Source: Paenibacillus piscarius (GTDB lineage: Bacteria > Bacillota > Bacilli > Paenibacillales > Paenibacillaceae). From it: DNA of 64,000 bases. The notes under the pieces are model-generated. The model was given only the letters and a program-made list of their open reading frames with translations. It did not search any database and was not told where the DNA came from. The DNA is taken from NCBI RefSeq assembly GCF_022234545.1, contig NZ_JAIEUI010000002.1:62001-126000 (forward strand), given 5' to 3'. A program made the position numbers and the translations under genes. Shown piece after piece: positions 9,229 through 17,168 of this stretch (positions are counted from its first letter, which is position 1; every line of letters begins with the position of its first letter).

Positions 9229-9377
9229 GTTCAAGACGGGATATATGAGAGGTAACGGCAGACCTGTATAAGGGTGCGTTAATAACCACCAGACCTTACG
9301 GATTGTGAAACTTCGCACAAATTATCCGAAAAACCTGCAGTCCGGCCGCACCGCCAAAAGGCAGCTCGTCAATCTCC

Positions 9378-9544
9378 CCTTCTTCCATCCAGACTATACT
9401 GTCGGTCCCGGAATTGCACCGGGTCCACCGTCCGTGTGAAGCCCATACGGAACGGGTAGCGGACTGAGCAGCAGACCCGGCTATCGTAAGCCAGATCCCG
9501 CAGCATCACCGCCGGTAGGGAATTGCACCCTGCCCTGAAGGATT
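9378..9544 (-). ncRNA. FMN riboswitch (RFN element) of the ribD operon
   Basis: The minus strand carries the conserved RFN parts in order. They are CTTCAGGGCAGGGTGCAATT, CCCTACCGGCGGTGAT, then GAGCAGCAGACC-side helices, GACGGTGGACCCGGTGCAAT and TAGTCTGGATGGAAGAAGG. The closing helix P1 pairs CCTTC near 9543 with GAAGG near 9380. A terminator follows before ribD, so control is most likely by transcription attenuation on flavin mononucleotide. Confidence 0.95.
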
Positions 9545-9583
9545 GATCTATTCAGTTCGTTACAAGGTTACGCCTACAACAAA

Positions 9584-9610
9584 ATTATCACTTCGCTGCA
9601 TGAAATGCAA
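9584..9610 (-). promoter_or_regulatory. Candidate promoter for the FMN riboswitch transcript
   Basis: Minus-strand TTGCAT (9605-9610) and GATAAT (9584-9589) are separated by 15 bases and lie about 40 bases before the aptamer. Spacing is shorter than ideal, so this is tentative. Confidence 0.35.
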
Positions 9611-9643
9611 GTGTGTTTCAGAAATTTACTATATTTATGTAAC

Positions 9644-10054
9644 TTAATTCCCTTCCATACCTGACTCACGCTGCTTGTCCGCTCTCAGCAGATCGCGGAT
9701 CTCGGTCAGCAGGACGACCTCCGGTGCCGGGGCAGGTGTCTCAACCACCTCTACCTTAACCGTTTCCTTACGTCTGAACCGGCTGCTCAGCTTCACCACC
9801 AGGAAGATGGAGAAGGAGATAATGAAGAAGTCTACTACCGTCTGCAGGAACATTCCATATTTCACTGCAGCATCACCAGTACCGAAGCTAAGGCCTTGCA
9901 GGTCGATCCCTCCACTGATCAAGCCAATAAGCGGCATAATAATGTCACTTACCAGAGAGGTGACAATCTTCCCGAACGCGGCCCCAATCACCACCGCCAC
10001 CGCCAGGTCCAGCACATTGCCTTTCATCGCAAACTCTTTGAATTCTTTCCACAT
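9644..10054 (-). CDS. mscL: Large-conductance mechanosensitive channel MscL
   Basis: Homopentameric membrane channel that opens at near-lytic tension to release solutes on osmotic downshock. The N-terminal amphipathic helix and TM1 read [20 protein letters not shown], followed by [20 protein letters not shown], the signature region of the family. TM2 is around residues 68-90 ([20 protein letters not shown]). The C-terminal charged helix ends with [12 protein letters not shown]. The 136-residue length is normal. GGAGG lies nine bases before the ATG. It is a single gene with a likely promoter about 230 bases upstream. Confidence 0.96.
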   Translation of the reverse strand: MWKEFKEFAMKGNVLDLAVAVVIGAAFGKIVTSLVSDIIMPLIGLISGGIDLQGLSFGTGDAAVKYGMFLQTVVDFFIISFSIFLVVKLSSRFRRKETVKVEVVETPAPAPEVVLLTEIRDLLRADKQRESGMEGN

Positions 10055-10285
10055 TGCTATCTTCCTCCGATACGATACAAATCGAACTTGTAAGTTTTTC
10101 AGTATGGGATCGCCGTGACTCCAGAGAAGTTTTGGGCTTCCAGCCGCTGCCCATCCCCAGATTTCTTGATTTGTACCGCTGTTCGCGGATGAAATCCGGT
10201 AACTGCTGATCCAAGATTCCCTCCGTCACTTTTCCCTGTCTGTATTCTTTCAAGTTCAATTTATATGGATTTTAAATTTGAAATT

Positions 10286-10313
10286 ATTATAGCATTTATG
10301 CGCAATGGTGAAA
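10286..10313 (-). promoter_or_regulatory. Candidate sigma-A promoter for mscL
   Basis: On the minus strand TTTCAC (10308-10313) and TATAAT (10286-10291) are 16 bases apart in an AT-rich stretch upstream of mscL. It leaves an untranslated leader of about 225 bases (10055-10283), in which I recognise no riboswitch. Confidence 0.45.
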
Positions 10314-10420
10314 CCTGATGTCCGAAAATATTTCGCATATATCCGGCCTCATACCTTCGCTTCAGCAGATTGTGTTCGTTTTTCCGAATACATTCGGGCG
10401 CACAACCGGATGCAGTCATA

Positions 10421-10460
10421 AGAAAAAGGTACGGGGATGCATCAGCCCCCCCGTACCTTT
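10421..10460 (-). terminator. Intrinsic terminator after the LPXTG adhesin gene
   Basis: AAGGTACGGGG and CCCCGTACCTT pair around a loop and are followed by TTTCTT on the minus strand. It lies about 25 bases beyond the adhesin stop. Confidence 0.88.
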
Positions 10461-10483
10461 ATTTAATCATAATCCGGCCTTGC

Positions 10484-13400
10484 TTAGTCCTGCTTCCGCG
10501 GCTTGCGGAAGACACGGCTGAGAATGAAGCCGGCGAGGATCAGACCGGCGCCTGTCAGATAGACCGGCATCGGGCTGCTCTCCCCGGTCTGCGGCAGTCT
10601 GCCGGTGCCGCCTTCCGCACCGGAGACTGTTCCCTGCGGAACCGCATCGTCATCAACATCTACATCCGCATTGCCCAGCGGAATGTCATCGTCAGCCGGC
10701 GTCACCACTACCGGAGCCGGTTCCGGGGTTACCGTAGGTGCCGGAGCCGATGGCTGCGTAGTGCCCGGCACGCCAGGCCCTGCCGGAATCTCGCTATCAT
10801 CGATAATCACACCCGGTTCAACCGTACCCGCCGGTGTCGGCACCGGAGTGAATACCGGACCTCCGCCAGACGATGTCGGAGCAGGCGTGGACCCCGGTCC
10901 CGTTGAATCTGTAGGAACCGGCGACGGGTTCACAGTCGGACCTGTCGTCTCAACAGGTGTGTCCGTCGGCACCGGTGTAGCTGTCGGTGTTGGTGTCACT
11001 GTAGGCGTTGGCTGCTCAGCCAGCTTATTGTACAGCGTCAGGTTGAGCACTGCCGATGAGCTGATCGTAACCGGATGCTCTGCCGTATCAAGCACGTAGC
11101 CTTGTGGAGCTACAGTTTCGATCAGAACATAGCTGCCCAGCCAGAGATTGTTGAAGCCGGCTATGCCTGCTGCATCTGTAGTGCGGGTATTTACCAGCAC
11201 CCGTTCGCTGCCGTTCAGGCGGTACAACTCATAGGTTGCTCCGGCTAGCGGCTTGGAGGTACCGCCCTCTTCAAGCTTGAGGACATTGAGCGTACCTCTG
11301 ACCCCGCTGCCCGTTCCCGAGCCGCTGGATACCCCTACAATAATCTCCTTCGTCGTCTCTTTGCTGATCAGCTTCACATTGTTGCCGTTGAAGCTTACTG
11401 AGTTGACCAGCTTATCGCCTGTGTTCGCCATAATCAGCGACTGATATTCCAGCACATAAGCGGAGCGGATATCGTCCGGGAAGCTTAAGACAAAGGATTG
11501 CTTTCCTTCTGCATCGGCACTGATGTTCAGGAGGTAATCCACATCCTTCACCAGTGCCGGGCCGCTCTTGGCTACCTCACCGCCTGCAGAGACCGCTGTC
11601 CGGTACAGCTGGAAGCTGTCCGGCAGCAGAATCTGGTTCGTGCTCGGCACATCGGTAATGACGGCATCCCTCACATGGGATTGGGTACGGTTGACCACAA
11701 TGGTCCAGTTCAGCTTATCGCCGTTCTGTGCACCGTCCTTGAACACATATTCGTCGCCATACGGAATGTCTACTGTTGCCTTCAGCTCCTTCGATGCACT
11801 CTTCTCCCCGTCCAGCAGCTTGGCGGTATTAGCTACACTGGTTCCAATAAGCTGCCCTTCCAGACTGGTCTTGAACACTACATAGTAAGGAGAATCAACC
11901 GCCTTGGCAAAAATAACCCTAAGCTCATTGTTACTTCCCACACTGTAGCTGTATTCACTCCGGTTCACCTCATCGCCGCGGCTGTGGCTTCCATCCTTAG
12001 CAATGTTCATCTTATAGATATGGAGTGAGTCAGGGACCAGCGACTGTCCATCGGCCAGCAGATCCCTTAACTGCGGATACTTGATGGATTTGCTGTTATA
12101 GTTAATGCCTACGGTCCAGGTCAGCTCTTTGGAGGAAGCATCATAAGAACCGGATTTGAAGCCGTTGTTCTTCACCTCGGGAATGGGAATGAACTTGCCC
12201 TTGGCTTCGGTCCACTGCGCTTTGCCGTCGCTGTTCTTCCAGTCAATCCGGGCCACATTAATGAATTCATCTGTGCTGCCCTTGAGCCAGTCATTGCTGA
12301 ATTCCGTCTTATAAGAGATCGTATAAGTTCCGTTAACCGGCGAGTTAAATTTCACCTTGAAGCTCTCGTTCGGCTGAACCGGCGAATTCGTTATTACGGA
12401 ATAAGCCGTATCAGGAATAACTTTACCGGACAGCGTGCGGACAACCAGAGAGCCGGGGATGAATTTCTGGCCCCCCTCAGGGAACCCGTCCGTAACCAGC
12501 ACCTCATTCATCGGGTAGTTGTCGCCGTTGAACGTTATTTTCCAGTCTGTGGTATGTTTGTTGTAGTCTACACCCGACAGATTCTTGTAGATAATAATCG
12601 GCCGGATTAATTGGGTAGCCCCGCTACTGTAGGTGCTGTCAGAGACCGTATTCGTGATCTTTGTATCGCTGAAAACACGGTCGGCAGCCTTGGTCGTATA
12701 TTCGATCAGATAGGCCGAGTTCACCGTATGCTTGAACGCCAGTCTGAAGCCCTTGCCGGATTCGCCTGTAACCGGTGTAAGCGTGTAATCCTCTCCTGCG
12801 GCCAGTGCCGGGCCTTTGGCTGCTTCCCCGGCAGAATTCAGGGTAACCGGATAGACGCGGAGCGAATTCTCAACCAGGAGCTGGGAGCTGCTGAAAATAT
12901 CCGTAAGCACAGCATTCTCCGGTGAGATGGTCCGGTTATTGTAGTTGTACTCTATGGCCCAGGCAATGGTCTGGGTGCCCCAGTCATAACGCGTCGCCTT
13001 CTTGTTCAGGCTGCCGCCGCGTTCGATCTCTACCGTAGCGGAGGCACTTGCCGGCGCACGTCCCTCCCCAGTGAAGGTCGCCGTATTAGTGAAGCTCGAC
13101 AGATTATCATTAACGACTTGGGTGGTATACACGATCCGGTATGCACCAGTAATCACGGGGGCATTGAATTTCAGGTTAAGCGTACTGTCTGCAACTCCGG
13201 CTGTGTACCCGCTGCTGTCCACAAGCGGCCCTTGGGTAACGGTGCCGTCCAGCAGAACATTCAGCTGATAGACGGACAGGGTGACGGTGCTGTCCAGAGA
13301 CAGCCCGGCAGGAATCGGGTCGGTGACCGCCGCCTGGCTGACGGCTTCCAGCCGCTTGTTGACATCGACCGTCCACTCAATATGGTCCGCATTGAAGCCG

Positions 13401-13972
13401 CCGGAGACCCCCTTCTTGGTGATGGTAGAGCCTACCGCAGGCTTGAACGAGACCGTCACAGTCTGGACTCCGCCGTTCACCGGGAACAGAATCTGCTGGA
13501 CCGTGCTGCCGCTGATCACCTGCTTGTCGAACTGGGTATTAATACGCAGGGTTCCCTGTACATTCGCATGGCTCTCGATGTAATCGTTGAAGGTCATGAT
13601 CACCTGATGAGTAGCCTGGCTGACCGTGAAGGTCCCTACGGTTCCCTCATCGGACTTAAGACCGCCCTGAATGTCATTGAACAGCCTGAACTGCTCAGGC
13701 AGCTGGAAGGTGAAGCTGTCCCCCTGGCTATACCCGTGTCCATCAGGGAGTGACCAGGTGTAATCGAGCGTCACAGTGGAATCCACATCATACACGCTGC
13801 CTGTCACCGTCTGTCCATCCGGCCCGTATACTGCCATGGACACACTGGTAATAATGTCACGGTCCTGCTCAATTGCTGCGGCAGTTGCCTGCTGGGTGAA
13901 TCCCAGCCCGTAGGCAAACTGGACCATCAGCAGAATCAGGACCATTGTCAGGCTTGTTCTTCTTTTCACCAT
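10484..13972 (-). CDS. LPXTG-anchored multidomain surface adhesin (collagen-binding / SpaA type)
   Basis: A 1162-residue cell-wall protein. Residues 1-33 are a signal peptide ending TAAA. An N-terminal adhesin-like Ig domain follows, then about five tandem collagen-binding-type units, each opening with a pattern like YDWGTQTIAWAIEYNYNNR, SGSYDASSKELTWTVGINYN or GAQNGDKLNWTIVVNR. A SpaA/Cna_B-type domain (LNVLKLEEGGTSKPLAGATYE through VAPQGYVLDT) precedes a Pro/Thr-rich stalk. The end has the sortase signal LPQTG at 1126-1130, a hydrophobic segment and a basic tail. Such proteins bind extracellular matrix or host and plant surfaces. No sortase gene lies in the window. The ribosome binding site before the chosen ATG (GGGGGC) is weak. 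The ligand is unknown. Confidence 0.9.
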   Translation of the reverse strand: MVKRRTSLTMVLILLMVQFAYGLGFTQQATAAAIEQDRDIITSVSMAVYGPDGQTVTGSVYDVDSTVTLDYTWSLPDGHGYSQGDSFTFQLPEQFRLFNDIQGGLKSDEGTVGTFTVSQATHQVIMTFNDYIESHANVQGTLRINTQFDKQVISGSTVQQILFPVNGGVQTVTVSFKPAVGSTITKKGVSGGFNADHIEWTVDVNKRLEAVSQAAVTDPIPAGLSLDSTVTLSVYQLNVLLDGTVTQGPLVDSSGYTAGVADSTLNLKFNAPVITGAYRIVYTTQVVNDNLSSFTNTATFTGEGRAPASASATVEIERGGSLNKKATRYDWGTQTIAWAIEYNYNNRTISPENAVLTDIFSSSQLLVENSLRVYPVTLNSAGEAAKGPALAAGEDYTLTPVTGESGKGFRLAFKHTVNSAYLIEYTTKAADRVFSDTKITNTVSDSTYSSGATQLIRPIIIYKNLSGVDYNKHTTDWKITFNGDNYPMNEVLVTDGFPEGGQKFIPGSLVVRTLSGKVIPDTAYSVITNSPVQPNESFKVKFNSPVNGTYTISYKTEFSNDWLKGSTDEFINVARIDWKNSDGKAQWTEAKGKFIPIPEVKNNGFKSGSYDASSKELTWTVGINYNSKSIKYPQLRDLLADGQSLVPDSLHIYKMNIAKDGSHSRGDEVNRSEYSYSVGSNNELRVIFAKAVDSPYYVVFKTSLEGQLIGTSVANTAKLLDGEKSASKELKATVDIPYGDEYVFKDGAQNGDKLNWTIVVNRTQSHVRDAVITDVPSTNQILLPDSFQLYRTAVSAGGEVAKSGPALVKDVDYLLNISADAEGKQSFVLSFPDDIRSAYVLEYQSLIMANTGDKLVNSVSFNGNNVKLISKETTKEIIVGVSSGSGTGSGVRGTLNVLKLEEGGTSKPLAGATYELYRLNGSERVLVNTRTTDAAGIAGFNNLWLGSYVLIETVAPQGYVLDTAEHPVTISSSAVLNLTLYNKLAEQPTPTVTPTPTATPVPTDTPVETTGPTVNPSPVPTDSTGPGSTPAPTSSGGGPVFTPVPTPAGTVEPGVIIDDSEIPAGPGVPGTTQPSAPAPTVTPEPAPVVVTPADDDIPLGNADVDVDDDAVPQGTVSGAEGGTGRLPQTGESSPMPVYLTGAGLILAGFILSRVFRKPRKQD

Positions 13973-14248
13973 TTACCATAAGCCCCCGTTCTTAAGATTG
14001 TTTAGACAACATGCCAGAAGAATGGCTGCTGACCGCACCGGTACCGGACACATTTTACCTGGAGGCTTCCATATGTATATACGGGTACGGGCATCCACTT
14101 CTGTAAATCCATTAGCAAACTTGCCTTTTCTGCCCATCCCGGACGATATATACTTATATCACCTAAGAGTAGAACTTTAGAATCAGTTTTATTAAAATAG
14201 TGAAATTAAATTTTTCGCAGATTATCCTGACATCAAGGAGAGATCCGT

Positions 14249-14986
14249 ATGAACCGCAATCCATTCTGGGACCGTGTACGTGACAATGATTTCACCATGT
14301 TCTCCGGCTCCCATCTGACCGCCCTGCTGATCATCGCACTCTGTATCCTCTTACTCTTCACCTCCCGGTTCACTCTGCGTGCCCGTCCCGGCTTGAGACG
14401 GGGGACCCGCCTGTTGCTGGTGGTGCTGCTGGCTGCTTCCGAGGGCGGACTGCATCTCTGGTATCTGTCCCAGGGCACCTGGAGCCGCAGCGCCTCCCTG
14501 CCGCTGGAGCTGTGCGGAATCACGCTGCTCTTGTCCATCGTAATGCTGCTTACGCGCAGCAGGCTGCTGTACAGCTTTCTTTATTTTGCCGGGATCGGCG
14601 GCGCATCCATTGCCCTGCTTACACCCAATCTGGTCTACCCGTTTCCGCACTTCCGCTTCCTGCTCTTCTTCATCGCCCACGGATCAATTATTCTCGCATC
14701 GCTGTATATGACCTGGGTGGAGGAGTATAAGCCTTCCTGGCGCTCCCTGTTCTTCACCATGCTCTGTCTGAATGTGGTGGCCGCCTGCGTCTATGCCGCC
14801 AATCTGCTGCTGGATGCCAATTACATGTTTCTGATGCGCAAGCCAAGCACCTTCTCGGTGCTCGATTATTTCGGACCTTATCCCTACTACCTGCTGGTCG
14901 AGGAAGGCTTCGCCTTCGTGATATTCCTGCTGATGTTCCTGGTATTCTTCAAGCTGCCGCAGCGGTTCAGGCGGAGACAGACCTGA
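14249..14986 (+). CDS. TIGR02206 family integral membrane protein (YwaF-like)
   Basis: A 245-residue protein with about six or seven membrane segments. It begins MNRNPFWDRVRDNDFTMFSG and includes the conserved LPLELCGITLLLSIVMLLT, then LLYSFLYFAGIGGASIALLT, and a C-terminal segment around EGFAFVIFLLMFLVFF. This matches the YwaF-like membrane family as I recall it. The function is unknown. AAGGAGAG precedes the ATG. It is one of few plus-strand genes here, convergent with ppiB and sharing a bidirectional terminator with it. The 276 bases before it, back to the divergent adhesin start, are AT-rich and hold no other gene I can see. Confidence 0.8.
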   Translation: MNRNPFWDRVRDNDFTMFSGSHLTALLIIALCILLLFTSRFTLRARPGLRRGTRLLLVVLLAASEGGLHLWYLSQGTWSRSASLPLELCGITLLLSIVMLLTRSRLLYSFLYFAGIGGASIALLTPNLVYPFPHFRFLLFFIAHGSIILASLYMTWVEEYKPSWRSLFFTMLCLNVVAACVYAANLLLDANYMFLMRKPSTFSVLDYFGPYPYYLLVEEGFAFVIFLLMFLVFFKLPQRFRRRQT

Positions 14987-15013
14987 AGAATATGTGAATA
15001 TGGAGGCGCACGC

Positions 15014-15051
15014 AAAAAAGCACCCGGCTGGATATTCCAGCCGGGTGCTTC
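15014..15051. terminator. Bidirectional terminator between ywaF-like gene and ppiB
   Basis: A near-perfect hairpin AGCACCCGGCTGG / CCAGCCGGGTGCT with a short ATAT loop. It has an A run on the left (T run for ppiB on the minus strand) and CTT on the right for the plus-strand gene. Confidence 0.9.
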
Positions 15052-15081
15052 GGGGTTCTCGGTATATTCGTGCTGCGTGAA

Positions 15082-15513
15082 TTATACTTCTACAACTTCA
15101 ACGCTAGTCATCTTGTCGCGGCCTTTGAACGCATCGACCAGCTCCATGCCTTGAACCACCTTGCCGAATACGGTGTGTACTCCGTCCAGGTGCGGCTGCG
15201 GGGCATACGTGATGTAGAACTGGCTTCCGCCGGTGTTCTTGCCGGCATGGGCCATAGCCAGGACGCCGCGCTCATGCTTGTTCGGGTTGATCTCGCAGTC
15301 GATGGTATAGCCAGGTCCGCCGGTGCCGGTGCCGTTAGGGCATCCGCCTTGGGCTACGAAGCCTGGGATAACACGGTGGAATACCAGTCCGTTATAGAAA
15401 CCGTCATTCGCCAGCTTCTCGAAGTTGGCTACGGTATTAGGCGCATCCTGATCGAACAGATCGATCAGCACAACACCGCCGTTCTCAAGGGTAATCTTCG
15501 CTTGCTTCGCCAT
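15082..15513 (-). CDS. ppiB: Peptidyl-prolyl cis-trans isomerase, cyclophilin type
   Basis: Cytoplasmic cyclophilin that catalyses proline cis-trans isomerisation in protein folding. The frame is open to 15588, but ATG 15513 has AAAGGAG upstream and begins [13 protein letters not shown], the usual start, giving 143 residues. Active-site patterns are [19 protein letters not shown], then [17 protein letters not shown] and [11 protein letters not shown]. There is no signal peptide. The pair with lysA follows the Bacillus order lysA-ppiB; a hairpin separates them, so they may be transcribed separately. Confidence 0.95.
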   Translation of the reverse strand: MAKQAKITLENGGVVLIDLFDQDAPNTVANFEKLANDGFYNGLVFHRVIPGFVAQGGCPNGTGTGGPGYTIDCEINPNKHERGVLAMAHAGKNTGGSQFYITYAPQPHLDGVHTVFGKVVQGMELVDAFKGRDKMTSVEVVEV

Positions 15514-15580
15514 ATGTAAATGACTCCTTTCGAATTGACAGAAATAGAACACATCCATTAGTTTACTATGAAACGCGGCA

Positions 15581-15614
15581 CAAAGCAAAGCAAGCGGGGA
15601 CTGCCCCGCTTGCT
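15581..15614 (-). terminator. Intrinsic terminator after lysA
   Basis: Minus strand: AGCAAGCGGGG and CCCCGCTTGCT pair around a four-base loop (CAGT) and are followed by TTGCTTTG. It lies 30 bases after the lysA stop and before the ppiB leader. Confidence 0.75.
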
Positions 15615-15642
15615 GCTTGCTGCATGCCCTGAAGGGCAGGAT

Positions 15643-16977
15643 TTACTTCGTAACCGCCTGCTTGGCGATACGTGCCGGGATCACATCGTTGGCCACAATA
15701 TCCTGATGGGTCTCGCGGCGCACAACCAGATCGCTCGCCCCGTTCTGCACGAACACGACTGCCGGACGGCGGATACGGTTGTAGTTGCTGGCCATGGAGT
15801 AGTTGTAAGCCCCGGTGCAGGCTACAGCGAGCAGGTCGCCGCTGTCCACCTTAGGCAGCTCGACATCCCAGATCAGCATATCGCCGCTCTCGCAGCATTT
15901 GCCGGCGATGGAGACTGTCTCTTCGTTAGCCTCTGTAGCGCGGTTAGCGAGCACTGCCTCGTACTTCGATTCGTACAGGGCCGGACGCGGATTATCGGTC
16001 ATGCCGCCGTCAACGGCTACGTATTTGCGCACGCCCGGAATTTCCTTGCTCGTGCCCACAGTGTACAGAGTCGTACCGGCATCGCCTACGATGCTGCGGC
16101 CCGGCTCCACCCAGATCTGCGGCAGCTTGTCGCCGATGCCGGCGAAATGCGTCTTCACCGCATCGGTGATTGCCGCTACATATTCCGATACCTGCAGCGG
16201 TGTATCTCCATCCACATAACGGATGCCGAAGCCGCCGCCCAGGTTCACGACCGGGAAGCTGATGCCCAACTCATCCTTGACCATGCGGGTGAACTCGGCA
16301 ATCCGCTGTACAGCCAGCTGGAAGCCTTCGGTCTCAAAAATCTGCGAGCCGATATGCGAATGCACGCCGAGCAGATTGAGATTAGCCTGACTGTCCGCCT
16401 GGCTGACCGCTTCACGGGCAGAGCCGTTGCCGATGTCGAACCCGAACTTGGAATCCGTCTGGCCGGTGGATGCATACGCATGATGGGCATGGGCTTCAAC
16501 GCCTGGAGTCACGCGCAGCAGAATATTAACGGTAACTTCCTTGCGGGCTGCAATGGCCTGCAGCATATGAAGCTCCACCAGGTTGTCGACCACGAAGCAG
16601 CCGATTCCGGCATCGATCGCCATCTCAATCTCATCCGGCGTCTTGTTGTTGCCGTGGAAGTGAATGCGTTCTGCCGGGAATCCGGCTTGCAGCGCAGTGT
16701 ACAGCTCGCCGTCGGATACGACATCCAGCGACAGCCCTTCCTCATCTGCCAGACGGCACATCGCCATCACGGAGAACGCCTTGCTGGCGTAAGCGACCTG
16801 GAAGCCCAGACCCGAAGCGGTGAAGGCATCCATGTATTCGCGGCAGCGTTGGCGGACCAATTGCTCGTCCACTATATATAGCGGTGTACCATACTCCGCC
16901 TTCAATTCGGTTACATCACATCCGCCGATCTCCAGATGCCCAGCATCGTTAATTCGGCTCGTCCCGTGTAAAAACAT
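15643..16977 (-). CDS. lysA: Diaminopimelate decarboxylase
   Basis: PLP enzyme that decarboxylates meso-diaminopimelate to L-lysine, the last step of lysine synthesis. Start 16977 is chosen for its GGAGG eight bases upstream, giving 444 residues. It is a fold-type III decarboxylase: the PLP lysine lies in GFQVAYASKAFSVMAMC, the glycine loop in VVNLGGGFGIRY, and the C-terminal catalytic pattern in GKCCESGDMLIWD. EPGRSIVGDAGTTLY is the other conserved block. It lies downstream of the spoVA genes, as I recall for Bacillus. I looked for a lysine riboswitch in the leader and saw none. Confidence 0.96.
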   Translation of the reverse strand: MFLHGTSRINDAGHLEIGGCDVTELKAEYGTPLYIVDEQLVRQRCREYMDAFTASGLGFQVAYASKAFSVMAMCRLADEEGLSLDVVSDGELYTALQAGFPAERIHFHGNNKTPDEIEMAIDAGIGCFVVDNLVELHMLQAIAARKEVTVNILLRVTPGVEAHAHHAYASTGQTDSKFGFDIGNGSAREAVSQADSQANLNLLGVHSHIGSQIFETEGFQLAVQRIAEFTRMVKDELGISFPVVNLGGGFGIRYVDGDTPLQVSEYVAAITDAVKTHFAGIGDKLPQIWVEPGRSIVGDAGTTLYTVGTSKEIPGVRKYVAVDGGMTDNPRPALYESKYEAVLANRATEANEETVSIAGKCCESGDMLIWDVELPKVDSGDLLAVACTGAYNYSMASNYNRIRRPAVVFVQNGASDLVVRRETHQDIVANDVIPARIAKQAVTK

Positions 16978-17054
16978 TGCGCAGTCCTCCAATTTCTGTG
17001 GAATATCCGTTCCACCCTGTCTAGTATATGTTTTGGAGCCCCGGTACGTGCATA

Positions 17055-17084
17055 AAGTCCGGTCCCGAAGACGGGATCCGGCTT
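17055..17084 (-). terminator. Terminator-like hairpin after the spoVA operon
   Basis: On the minus strand AGCCGGATCCCG and CGGGACCGGACT pair around TCTT and are followed by TTATG. The T tract is short, so efficiency is uncertain. Confidence 0.6.
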
Positions 17085-17168
17085 ATTGCGGGGCTGTTTA
17101 GTGTATTCAGTATAACAGACAATGGGAACGCCATAGAATGGACTAATTTGCACTTGTTTTGTATTTTC

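Noticed and set aside
9945..10259. Small protein gene overlapping the mscL start
   Set aside because: Starts at a TTG with no ribosome binding site and overlaps mscL in another frame by more than 100 bases.
15568..16881. 437-codon plus-strand open frame
   Set aside because: It is antisense to lysA, whose motifs and ribosome binding site are clear; high G+C third positions keep the opposite strand open.
16978..17168. Lysine riboswitch before lysA
   Set aside because: I looked for the L-box core in this short leader and did not find it; a spoVA terminator-like hairpin occupies the region.
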